Source: an uncultured Flavobacteriaceae bacterium
GTDB taxonomy: Bacteria > Bacteroidota > Bacteroidia > Flavobacteriales > Flavobacteriaceae
Length of the DNA stretch: 34,887 bases
NCBI GenBank assembly: GCA_938011315.1
Contig: CALLUG010000047.1
Coordinates: forward strand, 1-34,887
Direction of reading: 5' to 3'
Below the pieces are notes generated by a model. That model did not search any database, had not been told where the DNA came from, and saw nothing but the letters and a program-made list of their open reading frames with translations. The translations under genes and the position numbers were made by a program. Within the stretch, counting starts at the first letter, position 1. The number at the start of each line of letters is the position of its first letter. Below, in pieces: positions 1 to 8,689 of the stretch.

Positions 1-1400
1 TAGGACAATTTACAGATTTTGACCCTAATGCAGACGATGATGGCGATGGTATTTTAAATGGCGTTGATAACTGTCCCGATGTCGCTAATGCAGATCAGGC
101 AGATGCCGATGGTAATGGTATAGGCGATGTGTGTCAAGATACCGATAACGATGGTATTATAGATATTAATGATAACTGTCCAACAATATCTAACCCAGGT
201 CAAGAAGATACTAATGGCGATGGTATAGGCGATGCCTGTCAAGATACCGATGGCGATGGCGTTATGGACGATGTTGATAACTGTATTAACAATGCTAACG
301 CAGGACAAGAAGACTTTAATAACGATGGTATAGGCGATGCCTGTCAAGATACCGATGGTGATGGGGTTATGGATGATGTTGATAACTGCCAAATGAATGC
401 TAACCCAGGTCAAGAAGACGCCGATGGTAATGGTATAGGCGATGTATGTGAAGATACTGATGGCGATGGTGTTGCTGACGCAAACGACAACTGTCCCGCT
501 ATAGCTAACCCAGGACAAGAAGACTTTAATAATGATGGCATTGGCGATGTATGTCAAGATAGCGATGGCGATGGCGTTATGGATGCTGCCGATAACTGTC
601 AAATGAATGCTAATCCAGGTCAAGAAGATACTAATGGCAATGGTGTAGGTGATGCTTGCGATACAAGTTTTGAAGCTCCTACTAATATTAATATTCAAGT
701 TGTTGCGGAGAGTTGCCCAGGTTTGGATAACGGAACGATTACAATTAGTACCGTAGAGCAATTTGTAACGTACACTGCAACAATAGATGCATTAGGTTTA
801 ACTAATGCAGGATTTACAGACAGTACTAGCTTTGAGGATTTACCAGTAGGCAATTATAGAGTATGCGTATCGGTAGACGGTCGAAACTTTGAAACTTGCT
901 TTGAGATTGCTATTAACGCAGCACCAGCTTTAGATATAGACTTTACTGGCGTACTACCAAGTGCAACGTTTTTAAACAGTCAAATCTTTACTTTTAGTGT
1001 TGCTCAAGGTACAGGTCCATTTGAGGTTCGTTTCAATAATGAGTTAATTCGTACTACAAATGAGAGTACGATAGAAGTAGAGTTAACAGGTTCAGGCTTA
1101 TTAGAAATTATTCCATTACGTTTATGCGAGGGGATATTTGAGTTTGAAGTTGAGAGTCCAGTATCAGAGGTTAGAGCCTTCCCTAACCCAGTAGTTAATG
1201 AGTTAAACGTTAGTATTCCTGGCGATATTAGTTCAGTAGGGGTTCGTGTTTATAACATTACAGGGCAGTTAGTTTACCAAGACAATCCTTCTGTATCACG
1301 TCATAACATTCGTATTCCATTTACAGGGATGTCAACAGGGGTTTACTTTGTTTCTTTAGATATGGGAGAGGCACCAGTAGTATTAAAAATAATAAAATAA
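1..1400 (+). CDS. Secreted TSP3-repeat protein with T9SS sorting domain (5' partial)
   Basis: The reading frame is open from base 3 and enters from outside the window, so the N-terminus is missing. The visible protein starts with about six tandem repeats of roughly 35 residues. Each carries Asp-rich DxDGDG calcium-binding loops and paired Cys (DNC and GDxC), the pattern of thrombospondin type 3 repeats. These are followed by about 150 residues of predicted beta-rich sequence containing several Cys. The last ~75 residues (FPNPVVNELNVSI ... GVYFVSLDMG ... VLKIIK) form a type A T9SS sorting domain. The protein is therefore exported through the outer membrane and probably displayed on the cell surface or released. 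An 11-base gap to the next gene suggests co-transcription. The enzymatic or adhesive domain, if any, lies upstream and cannot be seen. Confidence 0.9.
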   Translation, partial: GQFTDFDPNADDDGDGILNGVDNCPDVANADQADADGNGIGDVCQDTDNDGIIDINDNCPTISNPGQEDTNGDGIGDACQDTDGDGVMDDVDNCINNANAGQEDFNNDGIGDACQDTDGDGVMDDVDNCQMNANPGQEDADGNGIGDVCEDTDGDGVADANDNCPAIANPGQEDFNNDGIGDVCQDSDGDGVMDAADNCQMNANPGQEDTNGNGVGDACDTSFEAPTNINIQVVAESCPGLDNGTITISTVEQFVTYTATIDALGLTNAGFTDSTSFEDLPVGNYRVCVSVDGRNFETCFEIAINAAPALDIDFTGVLPSATFLNSQIFTFSVAQGTGPFEVRFNNELIRTTNESTIEVELTGSGLLEIIPLRLCEGIFEFEVESPVSEVRAFPNPVVNELNVSIPGDISSVGVRVYNITGQLVYQDNPSVSRHNIRIPFTGMSTGVYFVSLDMGEAPVVLKIIK

Positions 1401-1411
1401 AGGATAAAGAT

Positions 1412-2152
1412 ATGAGAACACATAAGATATTAAATTATATAGGATTACTAGCACTAAGCATCAGTTTATTTTCCTGCGGAGGCGGCGATGATGATGATGG
1501 TGGTAACTCAAGCCAAACAAGTAATAGTAATGAAGCGCCGTCGGTGATACAGACAAATCAAGTTTTATTTCCTACACCTAATTTGCTGTGTATAGACAAC
1601 AATATAGCTTTTGATTGGGAGGATGCAACATCTCCCGATGGTGGATTAGTAAGTTATAGAATACTTATTGCACGCGACCGTGATTTGACAATGGTAGAGG
1701 AGATTCGTACAGTAACTAGTAGTAATGTAACTATTGCGTTGGAGATAGGAACTGCTTTTTATTGGAATATAACAAGTATTAGTAGTCAAGGTGTACAGAG
1801 CGACCCATCGGAAACTTTAGCATTTTTCACAATGGGCGAAGGAGCAGTAAACAATGTGCCTTTTACCGCAGCTATAGTTAGCCCGCTAGACAATGCTACT
1901 GGGGTAGCAATAGATGCTGCAGGGATGACAAGCTTAACTTGGGATGGTGCCGATACAGACACCTCAGATACGTTAAGCTATGAGTTGCTTTTTGGAACAA
2001 CAAATCCGCCTGCGTCATTTCAAACAGACCTTACGGTAGAGACTGTTAATGTACCAACCACAGCAGCTACAACTTACTTCTGGAGCGTGAACACCACGGA
2101 CAATTCCGGAGCAACAAGTGTCGGTAGAGTGTTTCAGTTTACAACCAATTAA
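1412..2152 (+). CDS. Lipoprotein with fibronectin III-like domains
   Basis: This 246-residue protein has a lipoprotein signal peptide: a hydrophobic stretch ends in LFSC, with the lipidated Cys at residue 22, followed by GGGDDDD. An acidic run right after the Cys resembles the lipoprotein export signal that sends Bacteroidota lipoproteins to the cell surface. The rest reads as two beta-sandwich modules with FN3-like features (FDWEDATSPDGG, LTWDGADTD, FWSVNTTDNSG). It starts 11 bases after the T9SS protein and is followed by a strong terminator, so the two probably form the end of one operon. A surface partner of the upstream secreted protein is a reasonable inference. No enzymatic motif is visible. 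Confidence 0.8.
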   Translation: MRTHKILNYIGLLALSISLFSCGGGDDDDGGNSSQTSNSNEAPSVIQTNQVLFPTPNLLCIDNNIAFDWEDATSPDGGLVSYRILIARDRDLTMVEEIRTVTSSNVTIALEIGTAFYWNITSISSQGVQSDPSETLAFFTMGEGAVNNVPFTAAIVSPLDNATGVAIDAAGMTSLTWDGADTDTSDTLSYELLFGTTNPPASFQTDLTVETVNVPTTAATTYFWSVNTTDNSGATSVGRVFQFTTN

Positions 2153-2199
2153 AACAATAATTGTGTAAATTATAACAACATAAAATCAAATCAAACATT

Positions 2200-2242
2200 A
2201 AAAAAGTGTTACTATAAAGTCATTTATAGTAACACTTTTTTT
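2200..2242 (+). terminator. Rho-independent terminator after the lipoprotein gene
   Basis: A perfect 18-bp stem (AAAAAGTGTTACTATAAA at 2201-2218 with its complement at 2223-2240) encloses the loop GTCA and ends in a T run. It lies 48 bases after the lipoprotein stop codon. Confidence 0.9.
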
Positions 2243-2837
2243 GGTTCTATGTTAATTTGAATATGTCGTCTAATTTGGCATCTTATTCTAAAATTATTGA
2301 ATTTCAGGTGTAGTTTATGATGCGATAGACAGAAGGTTTAAATCAATTGAATTTTGATGATATTTTTGAAAAGAAAGATTATTACAAAATAATACTATAG
2401 TGGGTTTATATCAAAAATGCCTCTCTATAACAGTCAAAGTAAGAATTCTAATTACTTAAAATGCTAAGTATTTAGAAGATAAACGTAATTATAGACCCTT
2501 AAAAGTACATGAATATATCTTGATTAAAAACAAACTAACGTCCGAACTAAAATAAAAAAATATTTGTTCTTAAGATGTCATTTATGCCTGCAAAAAAACT
2601 ATAACAATTATCATATAGCCTGAGTTCGATTAATATTTAGTTTTATTAGAAAAAGAGAAAGGTTTTCTTCACAAAGAGACTATAATAATAAGGTTTGTTG
2701 TATTACGATTTAAAAATCTAATAAATAAGCTAACATTAGAGATAAATGATATAGAAGTAATAAATAAAAATTGAACACAATAACAGAATAAAATTCTGCA
2801 TCACGAAAATAATTTCAAAATAATATAAATAATAATT
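2243..2837. other. Gene-free stretch, 595 bp
   Basis: Very AT-rich with stop codons in all frames. I see no intact gene, RNA or strong promoter. Short readable fragments suggest decayed coding sequence but cannot be assigned. No convincing TAnnTTTG element precedes the next gene. Confidence 0.5.
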
Positions 2838-3371
2838 ATGAACACACTAAATGTTTTAAACAAAGCGGAAGTAAGTCCAAGCAATCAAGCTATTTTTGAA
2901 AAACTTGAAAAAGGGTTAGGATTTGTGCCTAATATTTATGCAGCTATGGCTCACTCAGATAATGCATTAGAAGATTATTTACAATTTTCTAATATAAAAA
3001 CATCTTTATCGCCTATAGAGAAAGAAGTAGTTGACTTAGCGATTAGCGAAGTAAATGGTTGTAGGTATTGCCAATCGGCACACACAGAAATAAGCAAAAT
3101 GAAAGGGCTTGACGATAGTCAAATATTAGAATTAAGACAAGGGAAAGCTTCTTGGGACAAAAAATTAAATGCTTTATCTGCTATTTCTAGAGAAATAGCT
3201 GTAACAAGAGGAAAAGTAAGCAGCTCCACGATAGATGCTTTTTATAATGAAGGCTATACTAAAGAAAATTTAGTCGACTTAGTAATGGCAGTAGGCATCA
3301 TAACTGTTACAAATACTTTTCATAATCTAACAGAAATTGAAATTGATTTCCCTGTTGCTGAATCGTTGTAA
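2838..3371 (+). CDS. Carboxymuconolactone decarboxylase / AhpD-family protein
   Basis: This 177-residue protein carries the AhpD-like active-site pattern E-x11-C-x2-C-x3-H, with E63, C75, C78 and H82 in the segment EVNGCRYCQSAH. In AhpD-type enzymes the CxxC pair is a redox-active thiol/disulfide that serves peroxide reduction, and the Glu and His relay protons. The length fits the peroxidase-related subgroup of the CMD family. It appears to be a single-gene unit flanked by long non-coding stretches. No signal peptide is present, so it should be cytoplasmic. The true electron donor and substrate cannot be told from sequence; a general peroxidase or stress role is the family-based guess. Confidence 0.85.
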   Translation: MNTLNVLNKAEVSPSNQAIFEKLEKGLGFVPNIYAAMAHSDNALEDYLQFSNIKTSLSPIEKEVVDLAISEVNGCRYCQSAHTEISKMKGLDDSQILELRQGKASWDKKLNALSAISREIAVTRGKVSSSTIDAFYNEGYTKENLVDLVMAVGIITVTNTFHNLTEIEIDFPVAESL

Positions 3372-3567
3372 AAATAATTATAATATCATTGTAGCGAGTC
3401 CTCAAAAAGCACATAAGGTAAAACTCAATGATTTGATTGCTACTTGGTAACTTTTGGGGTTGTAGTTACAGGGTTCTTTTGGATATGTCTGTGAATTTTT
3501 GTGCAAAATCACATGTGAAAAATCTTGAAGAGCAGGACTTTAAAGTAGCTATTACATAAATAAGTAT

Positions 3568-3614
3568 AAACCGCACTTCACTTCTTTTCAAAATTTAGAA
3601 AGGAGGTGCGGTTT
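3568..3614. repeat. Hairpin, possible terminator
   Basis: The 12-base arm AAACCGCACTTC (3568-3579) pairs with GAGGTGCGGTTT (3603-3614), with one G-T wobble, around a 23-base loop. There is no real T tract and it lies 200 bases after the AhpD-like gene, so a terminator role is uncertain. Confidence 0.45.
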
Positions 3615-3619
3615 AGTTA

Positions 3620-3728
3620 TATCAATTGTTATTTAAAATGAATTATAAATAATTTGAAATATATTATTTATATTTCACATAGACGCAATAGAAACGATTG
3701 TATGGCTTATTTTAAATAATAAAAGGTA
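3620..3728. mobile_element. MITE-like element, copy 1 (109 bp, decayed)
   Basis: It begins TATCAATTGTTATTTAAAAT and ends with the inverted, partly decayed form of the same ~26-base sequence (3703-3728). Both ends are flanked by TTA (3617-3619 and 3729-3731), consistent with a 3-bp target duplication. The interior contains GCAATAGAAACGA, shared with copy 2 at 6509-6666, which lies in the opposite orientation on the other side of hppA. It encodes no protein. Confidence 0.65.
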
Positions 3729-3957
3729 TTAGCTAAATTAAAATAAAACATCATAATTTTGATATTAAAAAAATTATCACCTTGTTGATTGTTTTATTAC
3801 CTAGCTCTATCCTTAAACAGAATAATAACATTAGTTATTACTTAATTCTTAGAAAAGTCTGTTTTTCAATATAACGTCTAAATAATATCGGAATGTTCAA
3901 GGTTATTTCATTTTTTGCTGCGATATAGAGAAAACAAACACATATTAGAACAAGTTT

Positions 3958-6339
3958 TTACTTCCGCTCGTTTGTTATCGTTTTTTCAAAAGCTTCTATT
4001 TGAGATTTAACCTCTTGTTTTGTTCCTGAAAACACGTTTTTTTTGGTGCTTTTTTCTCCGTTAATTATTTCTGAGTAGGTTACTGTGGCTTTTGCTTTAT
4101 CATTAATAACATTCATTTCAATACTTACATCTTGATTTTCGTTCGAGATATAAGTAACTTCACTGTTAGTATGACCTCCTAAAATTGGAGCAATGACTAA
4201 ACCAATAAGACATGTTAGCTTAATTAAGATATTCATAGAAGGACCAGAGGTGTCTTTGAAAGGATCTCCAACAGTATCTCCTGTTACGGCAGCTTTGTGT
4301 GCTTCTGAGCCTTTGTAAGTCATTTCTCCATTAATTTCGACACCTGCTTCAAAAGATTTTTTAGCGTTATCCCAAGCACCTCCTGCGTTGTTTTGAAATA
4401 TTGCCCAAAGCACGCCACTTACTGTAACTCCAGCCATATAGCCTCCTAGCATTTCGGCAATAGCCAAGCTATTCATTCCAAAAAGTAATGGGACGAATGC
4501 AATAACTAGAGGGAACCCAATAGTTAGTAAGCCAGGTAGAATCATCTCTTTAAGAGATGCTTGTGTAGAAATAGCAACGCACTTATCGTATTCAGGTTTG
4601 CCTGTACCTTCCATAATGCCAGGAATATCTTTAAATTGGCGACGTACTTCATAAACCATTTCCATAGCTGCCTTGCCAACGGCATTCATTGCTAACGCCG
4701 AAAAGACTACAGGTACCATACCTCCCACAAATAACATTGCAAGTACAGGTGCTTTAAAAATGTTAATCCCATCAATTCCTGTAAAAGTAACATATGCAGC
4801 AAACAAGGCTAAAGAGGTTAATGCTGCCGAGGCGATAGCAAATCCTTTTCCTGTTGCTGCTGTTGTGTTTCCTACAGAGTCTAATATGTCTGTACGCTCT
4901 CTTACAATAGGCTCTTGCTCACTCATTTCTGCAATTCCTCCAGCATTATCAGATATTGGTCCAAAAGCATCGATAGCCAACTGCATTGCTGTAGTCGCCA
5001 TCATTGCAGAGGCAGCCAAGGCAACACCATAAAACCCAGCAAAAAAGTAAGAAGCCCAAATTGCAGCTGCAAATAAAATTACGGAGGGAAATGTAGAAAT
5101 CATTCCTGTTGCTAATCCTGCAATAATATTAGTTCCTGCTCCTGTACTTGATTTTTGAACAATACCTAATATTGGTTTTTTACCTAAGCCTGTGTAATAT
5201 TCGGTTACTGAAGAAATAACAGCACCAACAATAAGCCCAACCAAGGTAGCATAAAATACACTCATAGAAGATACTTCTTTTAGACCTTCGCCAAAAAACT
5301 CCATATTCATTGTTTCGGGCAACATCCATTTGCAGAGTACAAAACATGCTACTGCCACTAATACTATAGAAATAATATTACCTCTATTCAAGGCGCCCAT
5401 TACTTGATTTTCTTTAGCATCATTAGTATTAATTTTAACAAACATAGTTCCTATAATAGAAATGATAACACCTACTCCTGCTATAGATATTGGTAATAAA
5501 ATAGGGCCTATGCCTCCAAAAGCATCAGAGATACTTCCGCCCATATCTTTAATAACGTAATTGCCAAGTACCATAGCCGCTAGTACTGTAGCGACATAAG
5601 ACCCAAACAAATCGGCTCCCATACCAGCAACATCACCTACATTATCTCCTACGTTATCGGCAATAGTGGCAGGGTTTCTTGGGTCATCTTCTGGGATACC
5701 AGCTTCTACTTTACCAACTAAGTCGGCGCCTACATCTGCTGCTTTAGTATATATCCCTCCACCAACACGTGCAAATAGTGCGATAGATTCTGCTCCTAAA
5801 GAAAATCCTGCGAGTGTTTCTAAAACAATAGTCATATCCATTGTATTTGTCCACTCACTACCCATAAAAAACCAAAAGAAGAATATAAAAAAAGCCGTTA
5901 GGCCCAATACAGCTAATCCTGCAACACCTAAGCCCATTACCGTACCACCACCAAAAGATATTTTAAGTGCATTTGGTAAACTTGTACGTGCTGCTTGCGT
6001 CGTTCTTACGTTAGTTTTTGTTGCTATTTTCATTCCTATATTTCCTGCAAATGCGGAAAAAACAGCACCTAAGATAAAAGCAACAACAATAAGGATATGC
6101 GTTGTAGGAACTACAAAAGAAACTAAAGTTAATAGTCCACTTACAATAATTACAAATATGGTTAATAATTTGTACTCTGCACTTAAAAATGCTAGTGCTC
6201 CTTCATAAATATAATCTGAAATTTCTTTCATTTTGCCATCTCCTGCATCTTGCTTCATTACCCAATTTCGCTTAGTCCACATGTAGATTAAACCTATAAT
6301 TGCTAAAATAATTGGCATATAAATCATATATTTTTCCAT
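3958..6339 (-). CDS. hppA: K+-dependent membrane-bound pyrophosphatase (ion-pumping)
   Basis: This 793-residue, many-spanning membrane protein hydrolyses pyrophosphate and uses the energy to pump Na+ and/or H+ across the inner membrane. The catalytic signatures are clear: [18 protein letters not shown] near residues 193-210 and the Asp-rich [17 protein letters not shown]. The [10 protein letters not shown] segment has Ala rather than Lys at the position that separates K+-dependent from K+-independent enzymes, so K+ dependence is expected. Whether it pumps Na+ or H+ cannot be settled here. I start it at the ATG of [10 protein letters not shown]; 17 further in-frame codons upstream overlap the likely promoter region. 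After the last membrane segment there is a hydrophilic tail of about 65 residues. It is a single-gene unit bracketed by two MITE-like elements. Confidence 0.95.
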   Translation of the reverse strand: MEKYMIYMPIILAIIGLIYMWTKRNWVMKQDAGDGKMKEISDYIYEGALAFLSAEYKLLTIFVIIVSGLLTLVSFVVPTTHILIVVAFILGAVFSAFAGNIGMKIATKTNVRTTQAARTSLPNALKISFGGGTVMGLGVAGLAVLGLTAFFIFFFWFFMGSEWTNTMDMTIVLETLAGFSLGAESIALFARVGGGIYTKAADVGADLVGKVEAGIPEDDPRNPATIADNVGDNVGDVAGMGADLFGSYVATVLAAMVLGNYVIKDMGGSISDAFGGIGPILLPISIAGVGVIISIIGTMFVKINTNDAKENQVMGALNRGNIISIVLVAVACFVLCKWMLPETMNMEFFGEGLKEVSSMSVFYATLVGLIVGAVISSVTEYYTGLGKKPILGIVQKSSTGAGTNIIAGLATGMISTFPSVILFAAAIWASYFFAGFYGVALAASAMMATTAMQLAIDAFGPISDNAGGIAEMSEQEPIVRERTDILDSVGNTTAATGKGFAIASAALTSLALFAAYVTFTGIDGINIFKAPVLAMLFVGGMVPVVFSALAMNAVGKAAMEMVYEVRRQFKDIPGIMEGTGKPEYDKCVAISTQASLKEMILPGLLTIGFPLVIAFVPLLFGMNSLAIAEMLGGYMAGVTVSGVLWAIFQNNAGGAWDNAKKSFEAGVEINGEMTYKGSEAHKAAVTGDTVGDPFKDTSGPSMNILIKLTCLIGLVIAPILGGHTNSEVTYISNENQDVSIEMNVINDKAKATVTYSEIINGEKSTKKNVFSGTKQEVKSQIEAFEKTITNERK

Positions 6340-6372
6340 ATAATATTGTTGTTTAACTGTTTTTTTGCTTAG

Positions 6373-6380
6373 CAAAAGTA
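6373..6380 (-). promoter_or_regulatory. -7 element for hppA
   Basis: The minus strand reads TACTTTTG, matching the Bacteroidota -7 consensus TAnnTTTG, 33 bases before the chosen hppA start. No clear TTG -33 box is present. Its position supports the ATG at 6339 over the longer in-frame start. Confidence 0.45.
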
Positions 6381-6508
6381 ACAAAATCAAATAGAAATAA
6401 AAAACTGTTTAATTTTCGTTAATGCTATAAAAAAAACAATGTTAATACAGAGTTCAAAACAATAACTCTTGTGAGGTTAATTCTGTAATTAAAAAAAATA
6501 AGTGGTTA

Positions 6509-6666
6509 TACTAATTATGACTCAAAATGAGCTACATCATTCGTTTCTATTGCCTACATATCACCATAAAACCGAAACGTAACTAAGGCTATGTTTAGGT
6601 TTTCTATTTTATCTAAACACAATACATTCCAAATGAGTTATAATTCATTTTAAATAACAATTGGTA
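6509..6666. mobile_element. MITE-like element, copy 2 (158 bp)
   Basis: Terminal inverted repeats of 26 bases lie at 6509-6534 (begins TACTAATTATGACTCAAAAT) and 6641-6666 (complement begins TACCAATTGTTATTTAAAAT), matching at 19 of 26 positions. TTA flanks both ends (6506-6508 and 6667-6669). There is no coding capacity. The right end stops 6 bases short of the stop codon of the LTD gene, so the TIR may act as its transcript end. Copy 1 is at 3620-3728, inverted. Confidence 0.7.
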
Positions 6667-6672
6667 TTATTA

Positions 6673-7491
6673 TTATTTAACTATTAGTTTTCTAGTAGTC
6701 GATGCGCTGCCTTGCTTAATAGATATTAAGTATATTCCTGAGGTTAAACTAGAAATGTCCAAATGATTATTTGTTACGACCTTATTTAATATTGGTTTAC
6801 CTAAAATGTCGTAAACCGTAATATCCATTGTCGATTGGTTTGGACTTTCTATCGTAACTTGATTTGCTGTTGTTGGATTAGGATACATCGCAAGTCTCTT
6901 TTCGATATTAATATTGTTGGTAGAAAGTGTACTATTAACTCTGCCCGGAGTTCCAAAATCTCCATCCCCAAAAGGAGTAACTGCGACATCCCAATTAGCA
7001 CCATTGTCGTTATCTATAAAATGATATGCTGTTATCCGTAACTCCATACTAGCACCAGTTGGATTAGGGAAATTGATGCCGTTATCGTATGCTACTCTAT
7101 CAATTTCTACGCCATTACTACATTTTAGTATAATTTCATCGTCTGTATTTCCTAAAACCATCCCTGAGTAATCAAAATTGGCAGCAAAGCCTCCGTTAGT
7201 AGCTGTATTGCTGTTTCTTGCAAAGACGACATAACTGTCTGGAGCTACAATAACAGAAGATGATACTACAAAAGAGTTTGACCCCAAGTCTGAAATTACC
7301 CAGCCTGACATATCAATAGGATTTAATGTTGTGTTGTAAACCTCAAAATATTCACCATTTGCATCGCTAACGGCGTTAGGGTCTTTCATAATTTCTGTAA
7401 TTATAATACTGCCTGGACTTGGACAAGATTGACCAAATGTATAGATAGCAAATAATAAAACAAATAGTTGAGTAAGTTGGTTTTTTAGCAT
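6673..7491 (-). CDS. Lamin-tail-domain protein with T9SS sorting domain
   Basis: The protein has about 272 residues. A signal peptide (MLKNQLTQLFVLLFAIYTFGQ) is followed by a lamin-tail (LTD) fold: IIITEIMKDP, GEYFEVYNTT, IDMSGWVISD, YVVFARNSN and NTDDEIILK are typical LTD strands. The final ~75 residues (MYPNPTTANQ ... SGIYLISIKQG ... RKLIVK) are a T9SS type A sorting domain. It is therefore secreted through T9SS and probably anchored at the surface. LTD modules in bacterial exoproteins usually accompany nucleases or serve as binding domains; here it stands alone, so the role is unknown. I chose the internal ATG because the signal peptide begins there; 15 upstream in-frame codons look non-coding. 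Its neighbour upstream is another T9SS cargo. Confidence 0.85.
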   Translation of the reverse strand: MLKNQLTQLFVLLFAIYTFGQSCPSPGSIIITEIMKDPNAVSDANGEYFEVYNTTLNPIDMSGWVISDLGSNSFVVSSSVIVAPDSYVVFARNSNTATNGGFAANFDYSGMVLGNTDDEIILKCSNGVEIDRVAYDNGINFPNPTGASMELRITAYHFIDNDNGANWDVAVTPFGDGDFGTPGRVNSTLSTNNINIEKRLAMYPNPTTANQVTIESPNQSTMDITVYDILGKPILNKVVTNNHLDISSLTSGIYLISIKQGSASTTRKLIVK

Positions 7492-7563
7492 GATTGTTTT
7501 TTTGATTGATGATGAACTAATCTCAAAACAATACACAATAATTTGATGAAAACACGCTATAGT

Positions 7564-7905
7564 TTACCTTATAACAAGTTTTCTAGTTGCAGAAGCATTT
7601 GCTTCTTTAATTTTTATTATATATATGCCAGAGTTTAAGTCGTTTATTTGTAGCTCTTTACCTTTCAAGACCCTAGCCATTACCTTTTTGCCTAAAACAT
7701 CATAGATTTCAACTTGTTTTGATAAGTTTAATTTAGTGCTGATAAATACTTTTCCGTTGGTAACAGGGTTTGGGTAAATACTAAGCTTCTCAATTTTTGC
7801 CGTTTGAATTTTTTTGCTTTTATCAAAAGAAGACTGACCATAAGCGGTAACACCTAAGATTAAGCATAAAAAAATTAAACAATATGAAGCGTTGATTTTT
7901 TGCAT
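7564..7905 (-). CDS. Mini-protein: signal peptide plus T9SS sorting domain
   Basis: Only 113 residues. A signal peptide ending near TAYGQ (residues 1-24) is followed by about 15 linker residues, then a complete type A sorting domain (YPNPVTNGKVFIS, VEIYDVLGKKV, LNSGIYIIKIKE, TRKLVIR). No cargo domain is visible between them. It lies 72 bases upstream of the LTD gene on the same strand and has its own -7 element. It could be a real small surface peptide, a decoy for the T9SS machinery, or what is left after loss of a cargo domain. The frame is intact, so it is not an obvious pseudogene. Confidence 0.75.
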   Translation of the reverse strand: MQKINASYCLIFLCLILGVTAYGQSSFDKSKKIQTAKIEKLSIYPNPVTNGKVFISTKLNLSKQVEIYDVLGKKVMARVLKGKELQINDLNSGIYIIKIKEANASATRKLVIR

Positions 7906-7925
7906 AAAAGCATAATAATATTATA

Positions 7926-7933
7926 CAAATATA
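7926..7933 (-). promoter_or_regulatory. -7 element for the T9SS mini-protein
   Basis: The minus strand reads TATATTTG, an exact TAnnTTTG match, 21 bases before the ATG. A TTG -33 box is not evident. Confidence 0.45.
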
Positions 7934-8040
7934 AGGATAAAAATAAAATAAAGCATAAAAACTTTAAAATATATAAGCGTGTCATCACCTATTTTAGGTC
8001 TGTTAGGCTAAGGACATTCGTTTTAAACTAAGGTTATTTC

Positions 8041-8100
8041 TTAATGCACAACGAGTGTCACTCTATAATGTGTGTTTTAGCCATAAGTTTAACGCACAAC
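8041..8100. repeat. Short direct repeats downstream of msrA
   Basis: TTAATGCACAAC at 8041-8052 and TTAACGCACAAC at 8089-8100 are 12-mers differing at one base, 48 bases apart. A tight palindrome GAGTGTCACTC (8053-8063) lies between them. Confidence 0.5.
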
Positions 8101-8106
8101 TTGTTG

Positions 8107-8628
8107 TTAATTATTTTTAGATAAGAAACTTAGTTTTTTTTTATCGGCATATTTACCATAAGTACTTAGTATCAACTTTAGTTTAGGATTAATAAACTGC
8201 TCACAAAAGGGTTTTTGGGGATTACTGTAGTAGTAATTTGTAATTGCTTCTCGTGAGGGTTTAAAGTCTTTAAACGGAAGAACTTGCGTTATAATTGGAG
8301 CTTTAAAATGGGTTTGCAAGTTACTTATTATGTGCTTTGAAGCATCCTCTTGCGAAGGTTCAAAATAGTAAATAGCAGAACGGTATTTTTCCCGCATAGA
8401 GTGATTAGATGTCGATTTGTGTGTGTGCAAATGTATCTCAATAAGCGTATCTAAAGAAATAAGATCGGGATTGTAAGTCACAATTACGGCTTCAGAAAAC
8501 TCAAGGTTATTATTGCATGATGCAATCCAACCTTGGGCAACAGTAGTAACTCCAATTAAAGACTGAAAAACAGCCTCGGTACACCAGTGACAACCACCAC
8601 CAAAACCTATTTTAGATATTAAACTCAT
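8107..8628 (-). CDS. msrA: Divergent peptide-methionine (S)-S-oxide reductase
   Basis: This 173-residue MsrA-family protein repairs oxidised methionine in the family's known reaction. The catalytic loop is present as GFGGGCHWCTE with the nucleophilic Cys13 (usual form GCFWC). A Glu in LEFSEAVIVTY matches the second catalytic position, and the YRSAIYYF strand keeps the substrate Tyr. A C-terminal Cys in PFCEQFINPK fits the resolving Cys of related proteins. Odd points are His in place of the usual Phe in GCFWC, and loss of the GNDxGTQY segment (here HSMREKY), so the normally conserved Asp is absent. It may be a paralog with altered specificity or activity. No signal peptide is seen. It diverges from prfA with facing promoters. 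Confidence 0.8.
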   Translation of the reverse strand: MSLISKIGFGGGCHWCTEAVFQSLIGVTTVAQGWIASCNNNLEFSEAVIVTYNPDLISLDTLIEIHLHTHKSTSNHSMREKYRSAIYYFEPSQEDASKHIISNLQTHFKAPIITQVLPFKDFKPSREAITNYYYSNPQKPFCEQFINPKLKLILSTYGKYADKKKLSFLSKNN

Positions 8629-8643
8629 CTTATAAATAGTCGT

Positions 8644-8674
8644 AAAATATAGGTTGAACTTCCTGCTGTTACAA
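8644..8674 (-). promoter_or_regulatory. Promoter for msrA
   Basis: On the minus strand TTG (8672-8674) is followed after 20 bases by TATATTTT (8644-8651), one base off the TAnnTTTG consensus, 16 bases before the msrA start. Confidence 0.5.
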
Positions 8675-8689
8675 CTTCATAAATTATTG

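Larger units (their letters stand above)
3372..3957. other. Gene-free stretch with a hairpin and a MITE-like element
   Basis: No gene was recognised. From 3372 to about 3560 there are short frames ending in stops that may be a decayed gene tail. A hairpin lies at 3568-3614 and a MITE-like element at 3620-3728 (separate entries). From 3729 to 3957, next to the 3' end of hppA, I see nothing definable. Confidence 0.5.

Noticed and set aside
130-660. Regularly spaced repeats resembling a CRISPR array
   Set aside because: The period is about 105 bases, the 'spacers' are also repetitive, and the whole is an open coding frame.
54-761. Long open frame on the minus strand
   Set aside because: It is the antisense of the repetitive TSP3 coding sequence; its repeats mirror the plus-strand repeats and it has no start context.
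2300-2700. Possible decayed gene in the 595-bp gap
   Set aside because: Stops in all frames and no recognisable protein; I could not tell decay from random AT-rich sequence.
3480-3560. Short frame ending KNLEEQDFKVAIT before the hairpin
   Set aside because: Too short and interrupted upstream; may be a gene tail remnant but no family can be named.
4673-6208. Two plus-strand open frames opposite hppA
   Set aside because: Low-complexity antisense of a membrane protein gene whose own frame is fully conserved.
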